Of a stretch of DNA of 46,333 nucleotides, positions 1 to 7,002 are shown piece after piece. This stretch comes from Alphaproteobacteria bacterium SS10 (lineage in GTDB: Bacteria > Pseudomonadota > Alphaproteobacteria > TMED2), in NCBI GenBank assembly GCA_019192455.1, contig JAHCML010000007.1:1-46333 (forward strand), in the 5' to 3' direction. Positions within the stretch are counted from its first letter, which is position 1. Every line of letters starts with the position of its first letter. Made by a program: the position numbers and the translations under genes. The notes under the pieces are model-generated. The model saw only the letters and a program-made list of their open reading frames with translations. It ran no database searches and was not told where the DNA came from.

Positions 1-793
1 CCTCAACCTCCTGGCCACGTTGGACCAAGTCTTCGGGGCTGGAGGCGTGGTTGATGCGTTCCGCGTCCTGCTCGATGATTGGCCCCTCATCCAGATCCGC
101 CGTCACATAATGGGCGGTGGCGCCGATCATTTTCACGCCGCGCTCATGGGCGCGGTGATATGGCTTCGCCCCCTTAAATGCTGGTAGGAATGAGTGGTGG
201 ATGTTGATGATCTGGCCGAAATACTTGCTGGCGAAATCATCACTCAAAATCTGCATATAGCGGGCGAGGACCAACAGTTCGGTGCTGGTGCGTTCCATCA
301 ACTCAGACAGCCGGGCCTCTTGCTCGGCCTTGTTGTCCTTATTCACCGGGGCCAGGTGGAATGGGATGCCCAGACGCTCAACATCCCCGCGCGTATCCGG
401 GTGGTTGGAGACAACCGCCTGAATATCGAGGGGCAGCACACCGGTCCGCACGCGGTACAGAATGTCCTGCAGGCAGTGATCGAATTTTGAGACCATGATG
501 ATGGTCTTCAAAGGTTGGCGCCGCACATAGACATTGATGTCGGCGCTGAACTCTTCGGCGAAACCGGATAGCAGCTTGGCCATGTCGTCTGGTGTCATGC
601 CCTCCGGCACGGCGCATTCAACCCGCAGGAAAAACTTCCCCACGCCATCATCGCGATGTGTACCGGGATCGGGCTGGAAGAACTGTGAGCTCTCCAGGAT
701 GTTGCAGTCATGGCCGGCCAAGGTGGTGCTGACGGCCATCACGATGCCTTTGCGGTCCGGGCAGGTGATATTGACGATAAGAGACATGGGCAT
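1..793 (-). CDS. purU: Formyltetrahydrofolate deformylase, C-terminus cut by window edge
   Basis: The minus-strand reading frame is open from about 793 down to base 1. It gives an N-terminal ACT-like domain (CPDRKGIV near the start) followed by a formyltransferase domain. The catalytic signature is visible: NIHHSFLP supplies the Asn and His, and LDEGPII supplies the Asp. The family hydrolyses 10-formyl-THF to THF and formate, feeding formate to purine synthesis and balancing one-carbon units. The ACT domain separates it from GART/PurN. Two ATGs compete, at 793 and 787 (MPMSL or MSLIV); the second fits family N-termini better and neither has a clear Shine-Dalgarno. The last few residues lie outside the window. 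Confidence 0.93.
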   Translation of the reverse strand, partial: MPMSLIVNITCPDRKGIVMAVSTTLAGHDCNILESSQFFQPDPGTHRDDGVGKFFLRVECAVPEGMTPDDMAKLLSGFAEEFSADINVYVRRQPLKTIIMVSKFDHCLQDILYRVRTGVLPLDIQAVVSNHPDTRGDVERLGIPFHLAPVNKDNKAEQEARLSELMERTSTELLVLARYMQILSDDFASKYFGQIINIHHSFLPAFKGAKPYHRAHERGVKMIGATAHYVTADLDEGPIIEQDAERINHASSPEDLVQRGQEVE

Positions 794-1091
794 GTGCTGG
801 TTCGGGTTGCTGGCCGATGGGGACCCATTGGCCAAAAGCGCGGAATACAAGGCGATAACTAATAACTGACGGCGGGCCAAGAAGAATGAGGTCCCGATGC
901 CTGAGATAAGTCGAGGGCAGGCCCCGTCCAGCATCAGTTGAACAGTGCTCTACCTGGGCTGTGACCGGGTTAACGGCTTGTACAGGCCGGATCGTCAGAC
1001 TGGCTATTCTAGCTGATTTTCCTGTCTGCCCGTTTTCAGCGTATGCTTGTCGTGCGCTGGGGTTTGCCTAATTGGGGAAGGCAACAAGAGT

Positions 1092-2543
1092 ATGAGTAGT
1101 TTTTCCGATGGTCAGGCGCGCGTCGCTGTGCCGACCAATGATCCGTTTGATCAATCCTATGTGGTACAGCCGGGCACTGGCTTTGACGCCGTGGTTGGTG
1201 TGTTCACCGATGCCAGCCGGGGCACCGGCGCCGTTCTAAGCAATAACCAATATGTGCTGACCGCTGCCCATGTGGTGTTCGGTGAGGCGGTAGGCCCGAT
1301 GCAGATTGCGGTCGACCTAACCTCTGGTCGACAGTTTGTTGATGTGGTGGAGGTGTTCATCCACCCGGATTACGCACCAGATTCCACGGGCTACAGCTCT
1401 GCAAATGATATTGCCATCTTGCGCCTCGCCACACCTGCACCAGTTGCGGGTTATGAGATTTATCGCGGTAGTGATGAGGTCGGCTCTACCTTTACCCTGA
1501 CGGGCTATGGCGTTGCCGGTACTGGTAGTAATGGCACCGTCACCAATGACCCGGGCGATGGGGTCACCAAGCGTACTGGCCAGAACCAGTATGAAGCCGT
1601 GGATGGTGAGACGGTCTTTGGCCTGGATGATTTCCTCGGCGACCCGACGCCCGATGGCTCCTTGCTATTCTATGATTTCGACAATGGCTTCTCCAGCGGC
1701 GATGCGCTGGGTCAGGAGTTTGGGCTGTTTGGCATCGGCCTTGGATCGGCGGAGGTGAACTCAACCCCTGGCGATAGTGGTGGCCCCAGCTTTATCAATG
1801 GCCAGATTGCCGGTGTTGTGTCCGGTGGTACCGACTCCTTCGTTGATGTATCGCCCAGTATCGATTCCTCCTTCGGGGAGATTTCCTTTGATACCCGTGT
1901 GTCATTCTATCAAAGCTGGATCGATGGGATTGTCGGCACCTCGACCCCGGTAGACCCGACACCCGATCCAACACCCGTGAACCCGGGTGATGATCTGTTA
2001 TTTGCTGATCTGTATGGCGGGGTGATTATCGCTGGCGACGGTAATGACACCGTCTTTGGTGATATCGGCAATGATATTGTCTATGGCAATCAGGCGAATG
2101 ACGTCATCTATGGTGGCGGCGGTGCCGATATTCTCTATGGCGGCAAGGACGTTGATGTTCTCTTTGGTGGTGACGCCGGTGACGTCCTTTACGGGAATAA
2201 GGAAGCCGACCAAGTTTATGGCAATCAGGGGGACGATACCTTCTTCGGTGGCCAACTCTCCGACACCATGTTTGGTGGCCAGGGTAATGACGTCCTGAAC
2301 GGGAATAAGGGCGATGACTTCCTGATCGGTAATCTCGGTGCCGACCTCTTCGTCTTTGGCCGCAATGGCAGCTTTGACGTCATTATCGATTATAACGCGT
2401 CTGAAGGTGATGCGATTACCGGTTCGGCCTTCACCTCGGCAACGCCAATCACCGCCACCGCTGACGGCCTGATCTTAAGCAATGGGGCGGAGGGTGTATT
2501 ACTGCTCGGCCTGCAAGTAGGCGATACGGTGGTTGTTCTTTAG
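1092..2543 (+). CDS. Secreted trypsin-like serine protease with C-terminal RTX repeats
   Basis: The start is ATG 1092, preceded by GGGGAAGG at a good distance; an upstream TTG frame extension is unlikely. The 483-residue protein has a chymotrypsin-fold domain in residues ~25-295 with the full triad: His60 in LTAAHVV, Asp106 in NDIAIL, Ser229 in GDSGGP. A Pro/Asp/Thr linker at ~297-310 (PVDPTPDPTPVNP) leads to about ten GGxGxD-type nonapeptides at ~315-440 and an acidic, hydrophobic-tailed end. There is no N-terminal signal peptide, which with the RTX repeats points to export by a type I (ABC/MFP/TolC) system and calcium-dependent folding outside the cell. No exporter gene is nearby. The target of the protease is unknown. 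Confidence 0.9.
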   Translation: MSSFSDGQARVAVPTNDPFDQSYVVQPGTGFDAVVGVFTDASRGTGAVLSNNQYVLTAAHVVFGEAVGPMQIAVDLTSGRQFVDVVEVFIHPDYAPDSTGYSSANDIAILRLATPAPVAGYEIYRGSDEVGSTFTLTGYGVAGTGSNGTVTNDPGDGVTKRTGQNQYEAVDGETVFGLDDFLGDPTPDGSLLFYDFDNGFSSGDALGQEFGLFGIGLGSAEVNSTPGDSGGPSFINGQIAGVVSGGTDSFVDVSPSIDSSFGEISFDTRVSFYQSWIDGIVGTSTPVDPTPDPTPVNPGDDLLFADLYGGVIIAGDGNDTVFGDIGNDIVYGNQANDVIYGGGGADILYGGKDVDVLFGGDAGDVLYGNKEADQVYGNQGDDTFFGGQLSDTMFGGQGNDVLNGNKGDDFLIGNLGADLFVFGRNGSFDVIIDYNASEGDAITGSAFTSATPITATADGLILSNGAEGVLLLGLQVGDTVVVL

Positions 2544-2558
2544 ACCGGGCGTCTGTGC

Positions 2559-3077
2559 CTAGCCCTTAGATGCTGCCGCGCCAGGGGCAGGCATGATCAT
2601 GCAGGTGGTGTTGGCATGGGCATAAAGCTTGTCATCATCACCAAACAGCTTTGCCTCAGATGTCGCCATGCGGCGGCCCCGATGGATTATATTGCCAATG
2701 GCCCGAACGCGGGTCAGTTTTGATGTGATACCCCGCACATAATTCACCTTCAGCTCAAGCGTTGTATAGACCTCATCGGCGCCAAGGGTTGTGTGGATAC
2801 AGCAAGCTACTGCCGTGTCCAGAAGCGTGGCGGCGATCCCGCCATGGACGGTGCCAATCGGGTTGTACTGGTACTCCCGCACTAGCATTGAGACTTCAAC
2901 CTTACCAGCCTCAATCATATCGAACTGTATCTCCAATAGATCGAAGACTGGCGGCTTCGGGCTATCCGGATCCAACGCGCGCTTAAGGAAAGTCAGGCCA
3001 TCCTCAGCCATGGCATGGGCGGCGAGGGGGGCGGGGTCGTGCCAGGTCAGCAGCCGCTCACGTTGTTGATCACTCAT
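2559..3077 (-). CDS. PaaI-family hotdog thioesterase
   Basis: The 172-residue product starts at ATG 3077, which has AGGGGA about ten bases upstream; an in-frame extension to 3158 looks untranslated. The hotdog fold is recognisable from NPIGTVHGG (Asn72, His78) and TLLDTAV (Asp87), the active-site helix region of PaaI-type acyl-CoA thioesterases. These enzymes hydrolyse acyl- or aryl-CoA in the cytosol; the chain or ring specificity cannot be read here. It is divergent from the HxlR regulator at 3268, which probably controls it, and convergent with the RTX protease, 15 bp away. Confidence 0.88.
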   Translation of the reverse strand: MSDQQRERLLTWHDPAPLAAHAMAEDGLTFLKRALDPDSPKPPVFDLLEIQFDMIEAGKVEVSMLVREYQYNPIGTVHGGIAATLLDTAVACCIHTTLGADEVYTTLELKVNYVRGITSKLTRVRAIGNIIHRGRRMATSEAKLFGDDDKLYAHANTTCMIMPAPGAAASKG

Positions 3078-3211
3078 CTGTTCTGTTTCCCCTGGGTTGC
3101 CGACACATGGTTGGTGGTCACCGATGCGCGCGGGCCACGTTCCCGGGCATAGGTGCAATCAATCTTCGGTCCGATCTGGTGATCGGAGCGGCACCATGAC
3201 AGGATGGGTAT

Positions 3212-3231
3212 TGTCATGCAACTAAGTGACA
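3212..3231. promoter_or_regulatory. Candidate HxlR operator
   Basis: TGTCA and TGACA form a perfect inverted repeat with a 9-base spacer, in the 190-bp gap between the thioesterase and the HxlR gene. HxlR proteins are dimers that bind such spaced palindromes and usually control the divergent neighbour. The arms are short, so chance is not excluded. Confidence 0.35.
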
Positions 3232-3267
3232 GTGTTTTCAGCAACCGACATCAACAAAGATAACGCC

Positions 3268-3744
3268 ATGCAACGGACCAGCTTTGCCGAACTTGATTGC
3301 CCGATCGCCCAATGCCTCGAGGCCGTGGGGGATTGGTGGTCGATGATGATCATCCGTGATGCCATGCTGGGAGTGCAGCGGTTTGAGGATTTTCAGGATC
3401 GCCTCGGCATTGCCCGCAACATCCTCTCACAACGCCTTAAGAAGCTGGTATCGGAGGGGGTGCTTCGCCGCCGGGAGTATCAGCAGCGGCCACGCCGGGT
3501 TGAGTATGTGCTGACCGGCAAGGGTCGCGACCTGTTTCCCCTAATCGTTGCGATGATTGAGTGGGGGCGGAAATGGGGTAAGGATGATCTGGGCAAGACC
3601 CAACAGCTGGCCTTCCCAGACACCGGCAATCTGGTGCGCGCCATGTTCGTTGATAAGGATGATCAGCGGCCGATTGATCTATCTAGCGTGGTCTTGATGG
3701 ATACGACCGAAGGCAAGCCAGTGCGCCCGGCAACCCGGCGCTAG
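3268..3744 (+). CDS. HxlR-family winged-helix transcriptional regulator
   Basis: ATG 3268 is preferred over an upstream in-frame GTG at 3226 because it fits family N-termini. The 158-residue protein shows the HxlR pattern: CPIAQCLEAVGDWW with Cys11 and Cys16, then the recognition region around FEDFQDRLGIARNILSQRL, then the wing with YVLTGKGRDL. Some family members sense electrophiles or redox state through an N-terminal cysteine near this position, so sensing is possible here but not shown. Its place back to back with a PaaI thioesterase suggests control of CoA-thioester or aromatic metabolism. The last ~45 residues have no recognised domain. Confidence 0.88.
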   Translation: MQRTSFAELDCPIAQCLEAVGDWWSMMIIRDAMLGVQRFEDFQDRLGIARNILSQRLKKLVSEGVLRRREYQQRPRRVEYVLTGKGRDLFPLIVAMIEWGRKWGKDDLGKTQQLAFPDTGNLVRAMFVDKDDQRPIDLSSVVLMDTTEGKPVRPATRR

Positions 3745-3773
3745 CTCACGATCTAACTGGTAAAGGGATCTGA

Positions 3774-4817
3774 CTATGGGCCGCCAACGGCACGGCGTGG
3801 TGGTTCATCACCTGGCGCTGCTTTGCCCAGATCGGCCTTCTTAGCGCGCTGTTCCGCGAGCCAGGCCAAAACACCTTCGGTGCTAACCACATGCTGATCG
3901 GCGCCGTAATCCCCTTCATTAGCGGCGGCACCTGGATCAATCTTTGGTGCTGCACCTGGGCGCATCTTGCTTGCGGCCTCAACCACAACATCAACACCGA
4001 TGCGATCTTTAAACGCCTTCTCAACGGCTGTGTCTTGCTCCATCTCCGCCAGTAGACCGGCTAGCTGGACCTGCTTGGGGTCGCCGCTATTGATCATCTC
4101 TTCCCGCTTTTGAACGGCAAGTTCGGTCAGGCTGCTGAGATAGGCATCGCCGTTCTGCGCGTCCTCAAGGTTGATTGAGGTCATCGCCAGATATTCAAGA
4201 TCGGTTTTACCGATCCGGCCTTCTGGGCGGGTACGCTTGGCGTAGTCGTTGTTTGGAATACCGTAAGAGCTGGCGATCTGTGCCGCCTTTTCATCTTTAG
4301 ACAGGCTCTGCCCGACATAGAGGGCGCTCTCAGGGTTGGCCATATAGGCCATGGCCGGCACGCTCTTACCGCGGCCGATATTGGTCTCAACGATTTGGGG
4401 GCGATAGATGTCTTCCATGCCCTTCGGCGTTTCTTGCCGATGCACCTCATCCAACATCTTATCGGCGCTGCTCTCTGGCGCGAAATAGACGGCACCCGGA
4501 ACGACGGTGCCTTCGGACACGTCTAGGCCAAGGGTCAGGCCGGGCTTTTCCTCAGTGCCGCGATAGAAGATGTCTTGAACGGCAAAATCACGACGGAACC
4601 CGGTAATCGCTGTTTCGTAGCGATTGGTCTGGCCTGGTGGTGGATTTGCGCAGAGGGAGCCGTAGGCGAAAATAAAAATACCACGCTCACCGGTCACAGG
4701 GTGCGTGGTCATTAGGTCGTTCAGGTCAGGCTTTTCGCCGCCAGCCCAGCTGCGTCCGATCGCCGGGCCATCTGTCCCGTTATCGCCGCCGCCACCTGGT
4801 GCCAAATCCTTCGCCAT
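3774..4817 (-). CDS. ChaC-like gamma-glutamylcyclotransferase with C-terminal extension
   Basis: ATG 4817 has GAGG six bases upstream; an extra TTG-started tip to 4829 is not needed. The 347-residue product has FAYGSLCANPP (residues ~50-60), the substrate loop of the GGCT/ChaC fold, then RGTEEKPGL (~86-94) and HRQET with Glu129 as the probable catalytic acid. ChaC enzymes cleave glutathione to 5-oxoproline and Cys-Gly. Family members are usually ~180-230 residues. Here there are ~35 Gly-rich residues in front and ~120 charged residues behind (from ~225), including an acidic helical stretch, with no recognised domain. It is divergent from rpmI and convergent with the HxlR gene. Confidence 0.75.
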   Translation of the reverse strand: MAKDLAPGGGGDNGTDGPAIGRSWAGGEKPDLNDLMTTHPVTGERGIFIFAYGSLCANPPPGQTNRYETAITGFRRDFAVQDIFYRGTEEKPGLTLGLDVSEGTVVPGAVYFAPESSADKMLDEVHRQETPKGMEDIYRPQIVETNIGRGKSVPAMAYMANPESALYVGQSLSKDEKAAQIASSYGIPNNDYAKRTRPEGRIGKTDLEYLAMTSINLEDAQNGDAYLSSLTELAVQKREEMINSGDPKQVQLAGLLAEMEQDTAVEKAFKDRIGVDVVVEAASKMRPGAAPKIDPGAAANEGDYGADQHVVSTEGVLAWLAEQRAKKADLGKAAPGDEPPRRAVGGP

Positions 4818-4893
4818 GAACTGCCTCAAACCTCGTTAATCTCATGATCTAGGGTAGGTTGCTTTTAAGAAAGCGCGAATTTGCATTGCTAAT

Positions 4894-4908
4894 ATGCGTG
4901 CATCGCAT
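4894..4908. promoter_or_regulatory. Inverted repeat in the chaC-rpmI divergent gap
   Basis: ATGCG and CGCAT are perfect reverse complements separated by TGCAT, in the 318-bp gap between the ChaC-like gene and rpmI. It could be an operator for either gene. No partner regulator is evident. Confidence 0.3.
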
Positions 4909-4927
4909 AGATCAAACGAGGTTTCTG

Positions 4928-4990
4928 ATGGGTCTTAGCGCGCTGAAATCACTGAAAAACAGCCAACACTTGATCCTTACCGGCACCTAG
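4928..4990 (+). CDS. Possible 20-residue leader peptide before rpmI
   Basis: ATG 4928 follows GAGG by seven bases and opens a 20-codon frame ending at TAG 4988-4990. The peptide is MGLSALKSLKNSQHLILTGT. It lies upstream of the two hairpins that precede rpmI. There is no run of one amino acid that would suggest classical attenuation. The start site looks acceptable, but an ORF this short can arise by chance. Confidence 0.25.
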   Translation: MGLSALKSLKNSQHLILTGT

Positions 4991-5009
4991 CCTATAAGCC
5001 TGCGGTCCC

Positions 5010-5084
5010 ATGCAGCTTAGCTGTATCAGGGATATCAACCGGATCACGGGCGAGAGGCGGCAGCATAATCCATGCTGTAGCGCC
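5010..5084 (+). promoter_or_regulatory. Structured 5' leader of the rpmI-rplT transcript
   Basis: Two hairpins lie just before rpmI. The first, 5010-5026, has a 7-bp stem with one G-T pair around a TTA loop. The second, 5057-5084, has CAGCAT/ATGCTG around AATCC, extended by GGCG/CGCC past small bulges. In other bacteria L20 represses its own operon by binding structured leader RNA before rpmI; that role here is inference from position. Confidence 0.4.
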
Positions 5085-5135
5085 TGGGCATGCCTCGTAA
5101 TCCTTGAATTTCAACCGTTTAGCACGGAGATCGAA

Positions 5136-5348
5136 ATGCCCAAAATGAAGACGCGAAGCAGCACGAAAGGCCGCTTCAAGATCACGGGTAGTGGTAAGGT
5201 TAAGGCGCGCGCCGCCTTCCGTCGCCACATGATGGAAAACAAATCCAAGAAGATGAAGCGCCAATCACGGTCGCCTTTCATCCTCGAAGACGGCGATGCG
5301 CGCCCTGTGAAGCGCCACATGATGCCGTACGGCAAAAAGTTTCAATAA
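5136..5348 (+). CDS. rpmI: 50S ribosomal protein L35
   Basis: The 70-residue, very basic protein begins MPKMKTRSSTKGRFKITGSG, a clear L35 start. ATG 5136 follows CGGAGA with good spacing, so the longer frame reaching back to 5010 is not real. L35 is a small component of the large ribosomal subunit. It is followed after 13 bp by rplT, the usual pair. infC, which often comes first, is not upstream here. Confidence 0.97.
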   Translation: MPKMKTRSSTKGRFKITGSGKVKARAAFRRHMMENKSKKMKRQSRSPFILEDGDARPVKRHMMPYGKKFQ

Positions 5349-5361
5349 GGAGCGCTGAGAC

Positions 5362-5727
5362 ATGGCACGTGTAAAACGCGGCGTGACGACTCACGCTCGT
5401 CACCGCAAGATCATTAAGGCTGCTAAAGGCACCCGTGGTCGTCAGAACAACACCTTCCGCGCAGCTAACCAGCGCGTGGAGAAGAACGGGCAATACGCCT
5501 ATCGCGACCGGCGCCAGAAGAAGCGTCAGTTCCGCGCCCTGTGGATCCAACGGATCAACGCTGGCGCCCGCGCGAATGGCCTAACCTATTCCCGCCTCAT
5601 GGACGGCTTGAACAAGGCTGGTATCGAGCTGGACCGTAAGGTTCTCTCTGATATCGCTATCCGCGACGCCGCGGCGTTTACCGCCCTGGTCGAGCAGGCG
5701 AAGGCTGCCCTCGGCCAGGCCGCATAA
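5362..5727 (+). CDS. rplT: 50S ribosomal protein L20
   Basis: The 121-residue protein has the typical L20 start [19 protein letters not shown], the basic helix that threads into 23S rRNA, and the globular end with [16 protein letters not shown]. Length matches the family (~117-121). TAAGGAG lies upstream of the ATG. L20 is needed for early assembly of the large subunit and in several bacteria represses its own operon. It is cotranscribed with rpmI; a strong hairpin terminator follows before pheS. Confidence 0.98.
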   Translation: MARVKRGVTTHARHRKIIKAAKGTRGRQNNTFRAANQRVEKNGQYAYRDRRQKKRQFRALWIQRINAGARANGLTYSRLMDGLNKAGIELDRKVLSDIAIRDAAAFTALVEQAKAALGQAA

Positions 5728-5812
5728 GCCTAAGATCGCCGAGCATTCGGTTGCGGTGCGGGTTTAGATGCCCGCCTGCCCGAAACAAACATGGGAGCAA
5801 TCCCGATTTTAA

Positions 5813-5845
5813 GGGTCTCGGCCACCGCCGAGGCCCTTATTCTTT
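5813..5845 (+). terminator. Rho-independent terminator or attenuator between rplT and pheS
   Basis: A 9-bp stem (5813-5821 with 5828-5836, one T-G pair) closes a 6-base CCACCG loop and runs straight into TTATTCTTT. It ends 35 bp before the pheS start, so it could end the ribosomal transcript or act as a regulated attenuator for pheST. A smaller hairpin (GCGGG/CCCGC, 5758-5775) lies just upstream. No Phe-rich leader peptide like E. coli pheM is visible. Confidence 0.8.
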
Positions 5846-5879
5846 GCCTTAAATCACACCCAACAGATGCGTTGACGCC

Positions 5880-6977
5880 ATGCTTGATGAAGCCCAGGCC
5901 CTAAAGTCCGACCTCCTTACCAAGATCGATGAAGCCGCCGATCTTGCCTCGCTTGAAGATGTGCGGATTACCGCCCTCGGTAAAAAGGGCAAGCTAACCG
6001 AACTGATGAAGGGTTTGGGCAAGCTCGACCCCGAGACGCGCAAGGAAACCGGCCAAGCGCTGAATCAGATTAAGAATGCCATCGCCGAGGCGCTGGAAAC
6101 CCGGCAGGAGAGCCTGAAGGGTGCTGAGCTTGAAGCACGGCTTAAGTCTGAGACGCTCGACATGACCTTGCCGATCCGTCCGGAGAGCCAGGGCCATATC
6201 CACCCGATCAGCCAGACCATCGAAGAATGCGTCGCGATCTTCGCTGAGATGGGCTTCGTCGTTGGTGAGGGGCCAGAGATTGAGAATGATTGGCTGAACT
6301 TTGGCGCGCTCAATATCCCGCCAGAGCACCCGGCCCGTCAGATGCACGACACCTTCTACATGCCACCTGAGGAGGGGGCTGCCCCGGGTGAGGAAGGCAT
6401 GGAGCGTGTCCTGCGCACCCATACCTCGCCGGTGCAGATCCGGTCCATGAACTCAATGAAGCCGCCGATCCGCGTGGTGGCCCCGGGCCGGACCTATCGC
6501 TCTGATTACGACATGACCCACACGCCCATGTTCCACCAGATCGAAGGTCTGGTGATCGATAAGGCAACCCATATGGGGCACCTCAAGGGCTGCCTGGAAG
6601 AGTTCTGCCGAACCTTCTTTGAGATCGATGATCTGCCCTTGCGCTTCCGCCCAAGCTACTTCCCGTTCACCGAACCGTCTGCCGAGGTGGATATCGGCTG
6701 TAAGCGTGGCGGCGGGAAGCTTGAGCTGGGTCCCTATGGAGACTGGCTAGAGATCCTTGGCTGCGGGATGGTCAATCCCAAGGTGCTTGAGAATTGCGAC
6801 CTCGACCCTAACGAGTATCAGGGTTTTGCCTTCGGTATGGGGATCGAGCGGATTGCCATGCTGAAATACGGCATCCCCGATCTTCGCACCTTCTTTGAGA
6901 GCGATCTCCGCTGGCTGAAGCATTACGGCTTTGTCCCGCTCGCACGCCCTAATGTCGCCTTCGGTTTGTCCGGTTAA
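5880..6977 (+). CDS. pheS: Phenylalanyl-tRNA synthetase alpha subunit
   Basis: The 365-residue class II synthetase subunit has the N-terminal coiled-coil that grips tRNA (~1-90), motif 2 around [19 protein letters not shown], the phenylalanine-pocket region [17 protein letters not shown], and motif 3 [14 protein letters not shown] near the C-terminus. With PheT it forms the alpha2-beta2 enzyme that charges tRNA-Phe in the cytosol. ATG 5880 is the first usable start, but its Shine-Dalgarno is poor. pheT follows 25 bp downstream. Confidence 0.98.
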   Translation: MLDEAQALKSDLLTKIDEAADLASLEDVRITALGKKGKLTELMKGLGKLDPETRKETGQALNQIKNAIAEALETRQESLKGAELEARLKSETLDMTLPIRPESQGHIHPISQTIEECVAIFAEMGFVVGEGPEIENDWLNFGALNIPPEHPARQMHDTFYMPPEEGAAPGEEGMERVLRTHTSPVQIRSMNSMKPPIRVVAPGRTYRSDYDMTHTPMFHQIEGLVIDKATHMGHLKGCLEEFCRTFFEIDDLPLRFRPSYFPFTEPSAEVDIGCKRGGGKLELGPYGDWLEILGCGMVNPKVLENCDLDPNEYQGFAFGMGIERIAMLKYGIPDLRTFFESDLRWLKHYGFVPLARPNVAFGLSG

Positions 6978-7002
6978 GTTGCCGGTTTAAGGACTAGATC
7001 AA

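Noticed and set aside
794-1091. Possible gene or promoter in the purU-protease gap
   Set aside because: No open frame with a start signal and no convincing -35/-10 pair or repeat was seen.
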